64,000 nt of DNA from Bernardetia sp042180575. Its GTDB lineage: Bacteria > Bacteroidota > Bacteroidia > Cytophagales > Bernardetiaceae. The stretch spans positions 5,766,001 to 5,830,000 of the forward strand of contig NZ_CP170094.1 in assembly GCF_042180575.1 (NCBI RefSeq), in the 5' to 3' direction. This document shows, piece after piece, positions 9,445 through 19,099 of this stretch. Each line of letters starts with the position of its first letter. Positions within the stretch are counted from its first letter, which is position 1. Both the position numbers and the translations under genes were made by a program. The notes beneath the pieces were generated by a model. The model was not told where the DNA came from, made no database searches, and saw only the letters and a list, made by a program, of their open reading frames with translations.

Positions 9445-9477
9445 CCCACGAATTTATTCGTGGGTTTTATTTTTTTT
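9445..9477 (+). terminator. Rho-independent terminator after hemL
   Basis: An 8-bp perfect stem CCCACGAA / TTCGTGGG with a four-base loop is followed by TTTTATTTTTTT. It begins 17 bases after the hemL stop. Confidence 0.85.
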
Positions 9478-9507
9478 GAATTTTTAAACAACAGTTTTAA
9501 CTTTTGT

Positions 9508-9915
9508 TTATGGTTGTGAAAATATGTTTTTCTTCAAAAAAGAAAGAGCCAAAAAGCCCCATCCAACAATTAATAAAACACCTCCAATGGGTGTAATTGC
9601 ACCTAACCATTTTATATTTGTAAGACAAAGTAAATAAAGTGTTCCAGAAAAAATAAGTGTTCCGAAGAGGTGTAAATTTCCTGACCAAGTTAAGAATTTA
9701 GATGATTTTTCTGAATTTTTTAAACTTATCTGTATCAAGATTCCTATCAAAATAAGAGAAAAAGAATGATAAAAATGATACTTAGAAGCTGTTTGGAATG
9801 TTTCTACTTGTTCAATCGAAATGAGCCAATCTTTCAAAGCATGCGCTCCAAAAGCTCCAATTCCTACTGCTAAAGCTCCCAAAATTGCGCCCCAAAATAT
9901 AAAGTTGTTTTTCAT
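9508..9915 (-). CDS. DUF423 family membrane protein
   Basis: The 135-residue protein has four predicted membrane helices. Its N-terminus ILGALAVGIGAFGAHALKD and the following TASKYHFYHSFSLI are the diagnostic DUF423 (YgdD/YwdK-like) sequences. GTLYLLCLTNIKWLGAITPIGG is the third conserved region. The molecular function of the family is not known. It is convergent with hemL. Confidence 0.92.
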   Translation of the reverse strand: MKNNFIFWGAILGALAVGIGAFGAHALKDWLISIEQVETFQTASKYHFYHSFSLILIGILIQISLKNSEKSSKFLTWSGNLHLFGTLIFSGTLYLLCLTNIKWLGAITPIGGVLLIVGWGFLALSFLKKNIFSQP

Positions 9916-9939
9916 CGTTTTAAAATTATGATTTTTATT

Positions 9940-9966
9940 GTCAGTACACTTTCAAAGGTGTTAGAC
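9940..9966. repeat. Fragment of the dispersed element core
   Basis: CAGTACAC-TTTCAAAGGTGTTAGACAG matches the core of the elements at 832-985 and 3321-3490 for about 27 bases and then diverges. It looks like a remnant. Confidence 0.4.
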
Positions 9967-10167
9967 AGACAAGTGATTTTTACAATACAAATATCGATAA
10001 AATAAACTATGATAATGACTCTTTTTTTAAAAAAAATGTTATGATTTTAGCTCAAAATTTTGTATATTAGTTACTCTAATTAGCAAAATCAACCTAAAAG
10101 TTAGGTGTTAGATGATGCCAAAAAATCACTAAAACATAAATTTCTCTTTCACTTTTATTTTTCAATT

Positions 10168-11025
10168 ATGGACAATCAAAACATAGCTGTACTCAAATCA
10201 GCTTTTGAGAATGCAGCACTCAAAGATGGAAATGACAATGAGGTTTGGTCTGCCCGAACGTTACAAGGGTTGCTAAAATACTCAAAATGGGAAAATTTTG
10301 AAAGAGCTATCGCTAAAGCACAAACAGCTTGTATAAATAGTGAACAAGATGTAGATTTTCATTTTTTGAGAAAGGATAAAAAAGTCAAAACAGGAGTTAG
10401 TTCTCGTATGAAAATGGATTATTTACTTTCTCGTTATGCCTGTTATTTGATTGCTCAAAATGGAGATTCTCGCAAACAAGAAGTAGCCTTTGCTCAAACT
10501 TATTTTGCACTTCAAACACGAAAAGCAGAGCTACTTGAAGATGAAATTCAGAGCAGAGAACGTTTGCGCCAGCGCAGAATTTTGGCAAAAAATGAATTCG
10601 AACTTTTTCAGATTGCAGATGAGAGAGGAGTAAGTAAAGCAGGTTTTCAACGTATCAGAAACGAAGGCGACAAAACTCTTTTTGGAGGTACTTCTTCTAA
10701 AGAAATCAAAGAACAAAACGAAATTCCACAAGAAAGAAATGTATCTGATTTTATGCCAGCCGTTACGATTGGTTCGAAAAATTTGGCTACTCTTTTTACA
10801 AAATTTAAAGTCAGTACAGACCCAAAAATTAGAGGAGAAGAATCTATAAAAGAAACACATACAAGTTCTAACCAAACAATTAGAGAAGCCTTTGAGAAAG
10901 AAACAGGAATAAAACCTGAAGATTTGCCAATGGAAGAAGACCTCAAAAAAGTAAGAGATAAACTCAAAAATGAAGAAACAACACTTTTTGGCTTCAAAAT
11001 CACACTAGGCAAAAAGAAAACATAA
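10168..11025 (+). CDS. dinD: DNA damage-inducible protein D
   Basis: I place the start at the ATG at 10168 (MDNQNIAVLKSAFENAAL), not at the in-frame GTG 63 bases upstream, because the family begins at this position. The 285-residue protein has a BRO-N-like N-terminal part (VWSARTLQGLLKYSKWENFERAIAKA), then RMKMDYLLSRYACYLIAQNGDSRK and YFALQTRKAELLE, all typical of DinD. E. coli DinD is LexA-regulated and inhibits RecA strand exchange. The C-terminus has ADERGVSKAGFQRIRNEGD, as in the family. I could not identify a LexA box upstream. It is monocistronic. Confidence 0.9.
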   Translation: MDNQNIAVLKSAFENAALKDGNDNEVWSARTLQGLLKYSKWENFERAIAKAQTACINSEQDVDFHFLRKDKKVKTGVSSRMKMDYLLSRYACYLIAQNGDSRKQEVAFAQTYFALQTRKAELLEDEIQSRERLRQRRILAKNEFELFQIADERGVSKAGFQRIRNEGDKTLFGGTSSKEIKEQNEIPQERNVSDFMPAVTIGSKNLATLFTKFKVSTDPKIRGEESIKETHTSSNQTIREAFEKETGIKPEDLPMEEDLKKVRDKLKNEETTLFGFKITLGKKKT

Positions 11026-11060
11026 TTAAATTGACAAAATCAACTTATTATTTTAGTCTA

Positions 11061-11108
11061 AACTATTCTTTATTTCATCTAATTTTTATGAAATGAGAAT
11101 AGTTTTTT
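11061..11108 (+). terminator. Terminator after dinD
   Basis: AACTATTCT and AGAATAGTT pair across an inner TTTCAT / ATGAAA stem and are followed by a run of T. It lies 35 bases past the dinD stop. Confidence 0.75.
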
Positions 11109-11261
11109 TATGTGAACTTTTGTATATTTAGAAAAGTAGTCATTTTAAAACTATCTTTAAATAGTTAATTGAATTAACTTTTGCTAAATTTGCATTTCCT
11201 TATTTTCATAAAGTAATTTGACTTTAATTCTATTTTATTCTTGCTTATTTATCAAAAATAT

Positions 11262-14200
11262 ATGCGTTTTCCTTTTTTATTGGTATTCCCCTTACTAATA
11301 ATTTTTTTTCTTGGTTTTCTTGATAAAAATGTAGCTTTAGCACAACAAAAGAATGTTTCTCCTGTTGAGCCTTCTGTACTTTTTACTCAATATTCTACTG
11401 ACAATGGACTTGCAAATAATAGCGTAAAATGTGTTTTGCAGGATACAAAAGGCTTTATGTGGTTTGGTACTAGAGATGGATTGAGCCGTTTTGATGCCTA
11501 TTCCTTTCAGAATTATAGAAGTGCGCCTACACATGAAGGAGGTATTTCGGAAGGTTTATCAGATACATATATTCTCTGTTTGGCACAAAGTAAAAACCAA
11601 AATAATGAAACAGAAAGAATTTGGATAGGAACAAATAATGGGGGTTTAAATTATTTTGATTATCAAAGTAAAACCTTTTTTCATTATCCTGCTGCTATCA
11701 CAAAACAGACAGAAAGAAAAGCAAATACACTTTCAGATGTTACTATTCAATCTATTTCCGTACAAAATAAATCAGAAAAAGAATTTGTTTGGATAGGAAC
11801 AAAACGGGGAGGTTTGCAGATTCTTGATGTAGAGAAAAAAATATTTACTACACTTTTGAGTGATGAAAAAGACTCTACTTCGCTAAATGATAATAGTGTA
11901 ACAGCTATTCAAATTGATAAACAAAACAAGGTTTGGGTTACGACTACTATTCTACAACTTTATAATAATAAAAATGGAGTATTCAAAAATTTTTATTTTC
12001 CAAATGAAGATGGCACAGCAAGCATTTCAAAACTGTTTTTAGATGACCAAAACAAACTTTGGATTCTTACGTGGAGTGAAGGTGTTTATATTTTTGATAC
12101 AGAAAAAGAAGAGTTTATAAAAAAAATACCTACTCCTCCTCTTACGGCAGCAGCACAAGATATGCAAGGCGATATGTGGTTTTCTACTTTTGGTGCAGGT
12201 GTTTTTAATTATGATGTAAATGGAAATTTTAAGGCAAAATATGGCGTAGAGAATTATCAATTTGGACTCAAAGAAGCTATTGCTTGGGATATTTATGCAG
12301 ATAATATGGGAGGAATTTGGGTAGGGTTATATTCAGAAGGAATAGAATATTTTTCTCCTCAAAATCAGCAATTTAGACTTTGGACAGGAGAAATAAAAGG
12401 AATAAAAAATACAAATACGTGGGATATTGAATATGAAGATGAGAATACTATTTGGCTGGCAACACAAGAAGGACTAGAAAAGTTAGAATTTGAAAATCAA
12501 TATCAAAAATTGACTTCCGTCGATTATTTACAAACAGACAAAACTCCACCAGTTTTGGATGGACTAATTACGACACTTTTCAAAGCGAAAGATAAATCAT
12601 TATGGGTCGGAACGTGGCAAGGGTTGGCTAAATTAGAAACAGACAATCCAACTAAAAAAACTCAACTAACCGTTTTTGAATCTGATAGGAGCAATCCTGA
12701 TGCACTAAAAGGTGATAAAATAACAGCTTTAGGAGAAGATAATCAAGGAAATATTTGGGTAGGAATGCTTTATGGATTGGCAAAATATGATATTCAAAAT
12801 CAAAAATTCGAACATTTTTTTCCAAAACCTTCTGACTCTACCTCTTTGAATGAAGGCTATGTTACAGCAATTTTACAAGATTCAAAAAATAGACTTTGGA
12901 TAGGAACAAGAAATGGTTTGCATCTTTATAATGCTGAAAAAAATGCTTTTCAGAGAGTTTTGAATGATGTAAAAAATCCAAAATCGATTAGTCATAATCA
13001 AATTAATTCTATTTTTGAAGATAAAAACGGAATAGTCTGGATAGGAACAAATGGAGGACTAAATAAACTTACAGAAAATAACCTTGATTTTACTTTTGAG
13101 GCTTTTACAGAAAAAAATGGACTTCCTTCAAATGTAATTCAAGCTATTGTAGAAGATACAAATGGCAATCTGTGGCTTACCACAAATAAAGGGTTATCTC
13201 ATTATAACAAATCCCAAAAAAATAAAAATAAAGAAAATAAAACTCAATTTATTAATTATGATAAATTAGATGGACTTCAAGCCAATGATTTCAAACGAGG
13301 TGCGCTTGTTCGTCTTCCCAATGGAGTTATCTTTATGGGGGGAAAAGAAGGTTTTAATGCTTTTCATCCAGATTATTTGAAAAAAAATAATTTTGCACCA
13401 AAAATGGCTTTTACAGGATTCAAACTTTTTGGTAAAGAAGTTTTTATTAGAGATTCTGCTCATCAAAACTCTCCTTTAGAAAAACCTATCAATCAAGTAA
13501 ATGAAATTATTTTATCACATCAAGATAGAGTTATTGAGTTTGATTTTACGGCTTTGAGTTATTATTTGCCTCAAAAAAGTCGTTTTGCCTACATAATGGA
13601 AGGTTTTGATAAAGAGTGGAATTACACAGATGCAGGACGAAAATTTGCTACTTATACAAGCCTACCAGCAGGAAAATATCTTTTTAAGATAAAGGCAGCT
13701 AATGCAGATGGAATTTGGAGTGAAGAAAAAGCTATTTCGATAAAAGTAACACCTCCTTTTTATCAAACTTGGTGGTTTAGGGTTTTTGCGCCTTTATTGC
13801 TATTCATTTTAGGTTATTTATTTTATAAAAATAGAGTGGCGCAAATAGAAAAACGAAATCAAAAATTAGAGCAAACTGTAAAAGAACGAACAGCAGAAAT
13901 AAATGTAAAAAATGAAGAGCTAAAATCTACCAATGAAGATTTGAATGAAAAAAATCAGGAAGTATTGGTTCAGAATGAAGAGTTAGAACAGCAAAGAGAA
14001 GAGATTTTGGCGCAACGTGATGCCATTGAAGGACAAAATAATTCATTGAAAGACCTCAATGAAAATTTAGAACAATCGTATCAAAACTTAAATACACTTA
14101 CTAAAATAGGACAAGAAATCACATCTAATTTAGAGCTTAGAGAAGTAATTAAACAGGTTTATGAGCGTATTCAAACCATTATGCCTGTCGAAGGATTTGG

Positions 14201-15503
14201 AATTGGATTGTATAGAGAAGAAGAACAGGAAATTTTTTATACAGGATATATCGAAAAAAATGAGGTTTTGCCAGACCATAGTGAAAATATAAATAAAGAA
14301 AGTATAGGGAATTGGTCACTGAATAATCAAAAAGTTGTTTTTATAAATGACTTAAAAAATGAATATCAAAATTATATTTCAGAGTTAGGAGAATTGATTG
14401 AAGGCGAAGAACCTCAGTCGATTGTATATGTTCCTTTATCGATTTCAAATCAAGATAAAATTTTGCAAATTGGTGTTTTGACGGTACAGAGTTTTCAGAA
14501 AAATGCTTATACAGAAAGGCATATTAGTATTTTAGAATCCTTGGCTACTTATATTTCTATCGCTCTCAAAAATGCAGAAACTTATACTGAATTAGATAAA
14601 GCAAATGAAAAAACACATCAAGTAAATCAAAAACTTACCGATAGTATTCGTTATGCCCAAACAATACAAGAGTCTATTTTGTCGGTTCATAATAAAATGT
14701 ATCGTAGTTTTACAGAATGCGAAGTGCTTTATCGTCCTTCTAGTGGCGTTTCAGGAGATTTTTATTGGTTTTCTAAAATTACACTCACAGAAAAACAGTT
14801 AGAAAAAAATAATTTTTTAGATGATAATTTGAAAGGCAAAGTAACAGCTAGAGTTTTGACTGTTGCTGACTGTACTGGTCATGGCGTTCCAGGGGCGTTT
14901 ATGTCTTTGATTGGAAATGGGCTTTTGAATGAAATTATATTACAAAGAAAAATAGTAGAACCTAAGTTGATTTTGAAAGAATTACATGAAGGAATTCGTC
15001 AGCTTTTACGCCAAAATAAAAAGGAGAAAGTCGGACAAATAGAACAAGCGAATCAAGATGGAATGGATGTTTCGGTTTGTTTGATTATCAAAAATGAGGG
15101 AAATAATGAAAAACAGAATAATGAAGAGGAAAATAATATCTTCAAAATAGTTTATGCAGGTGCAAAACGTCCCATGTATTATACCAAAAATGGAGAACTG
15201 AATACAGTAAAAGGAACACGAAAATCAATAGGAGGAAGACAAAAAGAAGAAGAACGTACCTTTGAGCAAGAAGTTGTTGAAGTAGAAAAAAATGAAACTA
15301 TTTATCTTTTTACAGATGGAATAGCTGACCAACACAACCAAAATTTAGAAAGAATAGGAAGCCAAAACCTATTTAGTTTTATAGATTCTGTAAAAGAAGA
15401 AAATCTATCCACTCAAAAACAAAGACTAGAACAGTTTTTAGATAATCATCAAGGAAACCAAAACCAAAGAGATGATATTACTTTTTTGATGGCGAAGGTT
15501 TAG
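11262..15503 (+). CDS. Reg_prop/Y_Y_Y sensor with GAF and SpoIIE phosphatase domains
   Basis: The 1413-residue protein starts at the ATG at 11262; a TTG lies 21 bases upstream in frame but the signal peptide (MRFPFLLVFPLL...VALAQ) fits the ATG. Residues ~40-730 hold Reg_prop beta-propeller repeats (FMWFGTRDGL, RIWIGTNNGGL, VWIGTKRGGL, LWIGTRNGLHLY). A Y_Y_Y domain lies near 770-820, one membrane helix near 836-856, a long glutamate/glutamine-rich coiled coil near 860-940, a GAF domain near 941-1110, and a SpoIIE-type PP2C phosphatase from ~1150 to the end with ADCTGHGVPGAFMS, YAGAKRPMYY and FTDGIADQ. A periplasmic signal is thus likely turned into serine/threonine dephosphorylation of a cytoplasmic partner such as an anti-anti-sigma factor. 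No such partner is adjacent. There is no kinase domain, unlike classical Bacteroidota hybrid systems. Confidence 0.9.
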   Translation: MRFPFLLVFPLLIIFFLGFLDKNVALAQQKNVSPVEPSVLFTQYSTDNGLANNSVKCVLQDTKGFMWFGTRDGLSRFDAYSFQNYRSAPTHEGGISEGLSDTYILCLAQSKNQNNETERIWIGTNNGGLNYFDYQSKTFFHYPAAITKQTERKANTLSDVTIQSISVQNKSEKEFVWIGTKRGGLQILDVEKKIFTTLLSDEKDSTSLNDNSVTAIQIDKQNKVWVTTTILQLYNNKNGVFKNFYFPNEDGTASISKLFLDDQNKLWILTWSEGVYIFDTEKEEFIKKIPTPPLTAAAQDMQGDMWFSTFGAGVFNYDVNGNFKAKYGVENYQFGLKEAIAWDIYADNMGGIWVGLYSEGIEYFSPQNQQFRLWTGEIKGIKNTNTWDIEYEDENTIWLATQEGLEKLEFENQYQKLTSVDYLQTDKTPPVLDGLITTLFKAKDKSLWVGTWQGLAKLETDNPTKKTQLTVFESDRSNPDALKGDKITALGEDNQGNIWVGMLYGLAKYDIQNQKFEHFFPKPSDSTSLNEGYVTAILQDSKNRLWIGTRNGLHLYNAEKNAFQRVLNDVKNPKSISHNQINSIFEDKNGIVWIGTNGGLNKLTENNLDFTFEAFTEKNGLPSNVIQAIVEDTNGNLWLTTNKGLSHYNKSQKNKNKENKTQFINYDKLDGLQANDFKRGALVRLPNGVIFMGGKEGFNAFHPDYLKKNNFAPKMAFTGFKLFGKEVFIRDSAHQNSPLEKPINQVNEIILSHQDRVIEFDFTALSYYLPQKSRFAYIMEGFDKEWNYTDAGRKFATYTSLPAGKYLFKIKAANADGIWSEEKAISIKVTPPFYQTWWFRVFAPLLLFILGYLFYKNRVAQIEKRNQKLEQTVKERTAEINVKNEELKSTNEDLNEKNQEVLVQNEELEQQREEILAQRDAIEGQNNSLKDLNENLEQSYQNLNTLTKIGQEITSNLELREVIKQVYERIQTIMPVEGFGIGLYREEEQEIFYTGYIEKNEVLPDHSENINKESIGNWSLNNQKVVFINDLKNEYQNYISELGELIEGEEPQSIVYVPLSISNQDKILQIGVLTVQSFQKNAYTERHISILESLATYISIALKNAETYTELDKANEKTHQVNQKLTDSIRYAQTIQESILSVHNKMYRSFTECEVLYRPSSGVSGDFYWFSKITLTEKQLEKNNFLDDNLKGKVTARVLTVADCTGHGVPGAFMSLIGNGLLNEIILQRKIVEPKLILKELHEGIRQLLRQNKKEKVGQIEQANQDGMDVSVCLIIKNEGNNEKQNNEEENNIFKIVYAGAKRPMYYTKNGELNTVKGTRKSIGGRQKEEERTFEQEVVEVEKNETIYLFTDGIADQHNQNLERIGSQNLFSFIDSVKEENLSTQKQRLEQFLDNHQGNQNQRDDITFLMAKV

Positions 15504-15538
15504 TTTATTGATGTGACACAAAATGATACTCTGTGTGT

Positions 15539-15735
15539 TATACTCATACGTTTTTGGTTTTCTAAAAGGTAAACCTGTCAGACACTTTAATTTCGTTGAG
15601 GGCTAAAGCCGTTCATAAGTGTTAGTACAGTTAATAAAATGAACTATCTGACATACCGAGGTTAATAATAAAATAGGGTTAAAACCCTGTTTTTATTATT
15701 AACCTTACGGCTATGGTGTCCCCACCAACGACAAA
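15539..15735. repeat. Dispersed element, copy 3 (inverted), with nested hairpin
   Basis: The first 115 bases are the reverse complement of the element at 3321-3490 (TATACTCATACG, CTGTCAGACACTTTAA, GCCGTTCATAAGTGT, AACTATCTGACA). They are followed at about 15659-15704 by a near-perfect inverted repeat with arms GTTAATAATAAAA...AGGGTT / AACCCT...TTATTATTAAC, and by CCAACGACAAAAA, which also follows the copy at 3490. The rest of the 15504-15908 gap is AT-rich with no gene. Confidence 0.55.
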
Positions 15736-15908
15736 AACACGTATTATACTTTTTACAACACCACCATAATTTTTAGTATATATATTTGCTTTGAAAAATC
15801 GTCCTAATATTCTTTTTTATTGCTTGCTTAGGACTTTATAAATTTGTTACTTGCATAAATCTTTGTTTTTTAATCTGATTATAATACTATTATCAAAACA
15901 TCACAATC

Positions 15909-16601
15909 ATGAATGTTTTACAAGTGAAATTAGCTATTGCCAAGTGGGGACAAATTAATAATACTGCATTAGGGCTAGATTACCTGACCTCTGGTACAGG
16001 CTTTGAAATCAGTAGAGAAGAGTATAATAAATGGTTACAGGTTCAAAAATATAATCAAAAACCGATTGATTCCATTCATGTCTATTTAGGAATATGGGGA
16101 ATGCAATTTGTTTTTATTTTAGTTGATTCTATTTCTGATGAAAATGAAAATTATAAGATAGATGAAAATTTATTTATTAAAAGTTTTGTGCCTAATTTAG
16201 ATATAAGCTCTCCAGTAAATGATATAGTTGCTATTCCATCTATTGAATTGCCTGAAGATGAAGCTATGAAACGTTCACTTAGATGGCAATTATACTCTAA
16301 ATATTGGTTCAAAAATAACCAAACTGAATTTGTAGTAACTGATACACCTGTTCCACATGGTATATTGAGAGCTATGACAGTGCCATTTATAGATTTAAGC
16401 CATATATTTGATAATACAAAGGCAGAGCATTTATACTCCTTTTTTGGTATTCAAGAGGATCAAGAATATGGAAATATCATAGAATTAATTTTATGTGATA
16501 ACCCTACTCCTGTAGATGGTAAATTAGTAACACCTAAGTTTTTTATGGATGTAACCAAACCAGTGCCTCCTTTCTCTCCTTCTGGATATAATTTATTATG
16601 A
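15909..16601 (+). CDS. Hypothetical protein, 230 residues, probably cytoplasmic
   Basis: I do not recognise this protein. It has no signal peptide and no membrane segment. It begins MNVLQVKLAIAKWGQINN and is rich in aromatic and acidic residues, with WLQVQKYNQ, YLGIWGMQFVFILVD and a proline-rich C-terminus (KPVPPFSPSGYNLL). It is the first gene of a same-strand run continuing with a seven-helix membrane protein, a histidine kinase and a response regulator; the gap to the next gene is 25 bp. This suggests a link to that signalling module, which is inference. Confidence 0.6.
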   Translation: MNVLQVKLAIAKWGQINNTALGLDYLTSGTGFEISREEYNKWLQVQKYNQKPIDSIHVYLGIWGMQFVFILVDSISDENENYKIDENLFIKSFVPNLDISSPVNDIVAIPSIELPEDEAMKRSLRWQLYSKYWFKNNQTEFVVTDTPVPHGILRAMTVPFIDLSHIFDNTKAEHLYSFFGIQEDQEYGNIIELILCDNPTPVDGKLVTPKFFMDVTKPVPPFSPSGYNLL

Positions 16602-16626
16602 TTTATCAGAAAATAAAATACATAAT

Positions 16627-17292
16627 GTGAAAATACTAGAACAACTCATAAACTATTTTTCATATACATCTATACTATTGCTTATTTTAGGCTTAATATT
16701 ACAGATTATTTATACTAAGCGATTGTTATTCAAATGGGGTATAATTTATTTTTCTTTTTTACTTATAACGGAGTTAGTATCTCAATTATATCCTGTTTTT
16801 ACAAATGATTCTAATTTATTTTTATTTTCAGTATCCTCTTTTCTAAATTTTGCATTTTTACTTTTTCTGTATTTTAAATATTTTTACTCTTCTTCTGTAA
16901 GAAATATTGTTGTTATTTTATTTTTCTCACTTTTTCCTATGTTTTTGCAGTTTATCTTTGAACTAGATACTATAAACTTCAATTCTTATGATAGAGCTAT
17001 ATATAGTTTTGCTGTTATGTTATTAAGCATGGTAGATATTTATTTTATGGTTGGTGGAAAAATAAAATTTAGTAAGTCAAGAATGTTATTAAATAATACA
17101 GTATTAGTTTTCTTTGCTCTTGACACATTACTAGCTGTTTCAAATAATTATTTGGTAAGTGAAAATATAGAGTTGGTTGCATGGTTTTGGTTTTTGAGAG
17201 CTTTAGCATTGCAAGTATATTATATTTCACTTATTTACTACTTACAAAAAGATGGAAAAACCGATTCACACTTTTATATGGATAGCAACTAG
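16627..17292 (+). CDS. Seven-helix membrane protein paired with a histidine kinase
   Basis: The start is a GTG at 16627. The 221-residue product is almost entirely hydrophobic, with about seven membrane segments (ILLLILGLILQIIY, WGIIYFSFLLITELVS, LFLFSVSSFLNFAFLLFLYF, VVILFFSLFPMFLQFIF, AIYSFAVMLLSMVDIYFMV, TVLVFFALDTLLAVS, WFWFLRALALQVYYISLIYY). I do not recognise a named family. Its 3' end overlaps the histidine kinase start by 41 bp, which implies translational coupling. The kinase lacks its own large sensor domain, so this protein may supply sensing or membrane docking; that role is inference. Confidence 0.65.
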   Translation: MKILEQLINYFSYTSILLLILGLILQIIYTKRLLFKWGIIYFSFLLITELVSQLYPVFTNDSNLFLFSVSSFLNFAFLLFLYFKYFYSSSVRNIVVILFFSLFPMFLQFIFELDTINFNSYDRAIYSFAVMLLSMVDIYFMVGGKIKFSKSRMLLNNTVLVFFALDTLLAVSNNYLVSENIELVAWFWFLRALALQVYYISLIYYLQKDGKTDSHFYMDSN

Positions 17293-18004
17293 CATTTGTT
17301 TATTATCTGTTTTAGTTGGTTTCATAATTTTACTTACTAAAACGTATATAAATCGTATTAGAAAAGAAATTCAAGAAAAAAACTTTCTTGTTATTTCTCA
17401 TCAAAAAACATTAATCAATAGTAGTATTCAAATTCTTGAACGAGAAAGAGAACGTATTTCATCTGATTTACATGACGACTTAATTGGACAATTATATCGT
17501 ATCAAATTAATGAATGAAGATGGAAAATTAAATAAATTGCTTGCCGAAAGTATTTCTACAGCTAGGAATATTTCTCATGATTTGACCCCTCCTCTCATAG
17601 AAGAATCTTCACTTATTGAATTGATTACAGATTTTATTGCACCTTACAAAAAAAAATATATAGTTACCTTAACTTGCTTTATGTCTTTAAAATTAGACTT
17701 AACTAAACAGCAAAAACTACATATATTTAGAATTTTTCAAGAACTAATTAATAATATTATTAAGCATTCTCAAGCTAATAGTATTAATATTACTTTAAGA
17801 GGAAGTGAAAAATATTTTGCTTTGCTATTACAAGATAATGGAAAAGGAATAACAATAACTACTAATGTTGGAGGATTAGGCATGAAAAATATAGAATTAC
17901 GTGTTCAGGTATTAAAAGGCTCTTATCGTTTGAAGCCTAATAAACCCACAGGAACTACATTTATGCTTTTATTAAAAAATAATCAATCCAATTCTAATGA
18001 GTAA
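17252..18004 (+). CDS. NarX/LiaS-type sensor histidine kinase
   Basis: The 250-residue kinase has one N-terminal membrane helix (residues ~8-29), a short coiled coil, and then the HisKA_3-like dimerisation helix with the phospho-acceptor His74 in ISSDLHDDLIGQL. The ATPase domain shows the N box (FQELINNIIKHS, Asn167/168), DNGKG at 195-199 and GLGMKNI near 208-214. Its 3' end overlaps the response-regulator start by 8 bp, so the two form a coupled two-component pair. It has no periplasmic sensor domain, which makes the overlapping membrane protein upstream the likely input. Confidence 0.9.
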   Translation: MEKPIHTFIWIATSICLLSVLVGFIILLTKTYINRIRKEIQEKNFLVISHQKTLINSSIQILERERERISSDLHDDLIGQLYRIKLMNEDGKLNKLLAESISTARNISHDLTPPLIEESSLIELITDFIAPYKKKYIVTLTCFMSLKLDLTKQQKLHIFRIFQELINNIIKHSQANSINITLRGSEKYFALLLQDNGKGITITTNVGGLGMKNIELRVQVLKGSYRLKPNKPTGTTFMLLLKNNQSNSNE

Positions 18005-18677
18005 TATTATATCTGTGAGTTTAGTAGATGATGATAAGTTGGTAGTCGATTTATTGAAAGAATTTTTGGACAATCAAAATAATATTTCAGTTTTTATAAC
18101 TGCTTTTGGGGGAATAGAATTTGTAGAAAAATTACAAAAAGCGACTTCAATACCTCATATTGTAATTTTAGATTTAAAAATGAAGGATGGCGATGGAATA
18201 GAAGTTATCGAACATGTAACCAAAAATTATCCTAAATTAAAAATTATTGTTCTTTCTTCGTATTATAAAGCTTCTTTTCTTGGATACATGCTCAAAATTG
18301 GAGTTCATGCATTCGTTCCTAAAGAAACAGATAAATTTGAACTACTAAAAATCATTCTTGATGTACATGAAAAGGGACATTTTTTTACATCTGATCAAGT
18401 TGAGGTTGTTAGACAACAAGTATCTAATAAAGCCCCTGTATTAAATATTGAGTCTAAAGATGCTTTATCTGAGAGAGAATTAGATGTTTTGCAACTTATT
18501 TGTCAGCAATATACTGCCAAAGAAATTGGAGACAAATTATGTATATCTACTAAAACTGTAGAAGCACATAAATCCAACCTTTTACTCAAAACAGGAGTCA
18601 GAAATACAGCAGGGCTGATTGTATATGCTGTAAAAAATCAAATTATTGATCCAAGTGAAATTTTTTTAATTGATTGA
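17997..18677 (+). CDS. NarL/FixJ-type response regulator (LuxR HTH)
   Basis: The 226-residue protein has a receiver domain with the acidic cluster DDD at 11-13, phospho-acceptor Asp59 in HIVILDLKMKDGDG, and Lys109 in AFVPKETD. The LuxR-type helix-turn-helix follows at about 155-220 (LSERELDVLQLICQ, TAKEIGDKLCISTKTVEAH). It is expected to bind DNA after phosphorylation by the upstream kinase. A strong terminator follows it. The genes just downstream, at 19100 and 20240, are plausible but unproven targets. Confidence 0.93.
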   Translation: MSNIISVSLVDDDKLVVDLLKEFLDNQNNISVFITAFGGIEFVEKLQKATSIPHIVILDLKMKDGDGIEVIEHVTKNYPKLKIIVLSSYYKASFLGYMLKIGVHAFVPKETDKFELLKIILDVHEKGHFFTSDQVEVVRQQVSNKAPVLNIESKDALSERELDVLQLICQQYTAKEIGDKLCISTKTVEAHKSNLLLKTGVRNTAGLIVYAVKNQIIDPSEIFLID

Positions 18678-18704
18678 TAAATTAAATTTTCAGAATTATT
18701 ATAC

Positions 18705-18745
18705 AAAGAGTTTAAATAAGCCAGACTTATTTAGACTCTTTTTTT
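18705..18745 (+). terminator. Rho-independent terminator after the two-component operon
   Basis: A 16-bp stem AAAGAGTTTAAATAAG / CTTATTTAGACTCTTT with one G-T pair and a five-base loop is followed by a T run. It starts 28 bases after the response-regulator stop. Confidence 0.9.
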
Positions 18746-19099
18746 GTTGTGTTTTAAGGTTTTTTTTTGCATAAAAAACAATCTTAAATTATATAATTCA
18801 TTTTTGTGTGATTAAATATTTAGTTATGACTTAATTTGTAATAAATTTAACATTTGTGAAAAGATGAATTGAAGTATAAAAATCATTTAAAGTCAAGTAA
18901 AAACCCCTAATTATTAAAATTAAGAAATAACCCTATAAATAAAACTATATACTTGAGGTAAATTTGTAATGTAAGAAAAAAAGAAATATACTCTTTAGTA
19001 GCTACTATAAGTTGTTTTTGCTTACACAGACGGAATCCGAAAAGTCTTTAGAGTAGGAAAAAAATGTGTACTTAAAAGTATGCAAAACAAAATAATATC
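18746..19099. other. Intergenic region upstream of the 352-residue gene
   Basis: These 354 bases are AT-rich. A possible -7 element TAAATTTG (Bacteroidota form TAnnTTTG) is at 18959-18966, but I see no matching TTTG about 20 bases upstream. The last ~80 bases would be a 5' leader. No gene is visible. Confidence 0.4.
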
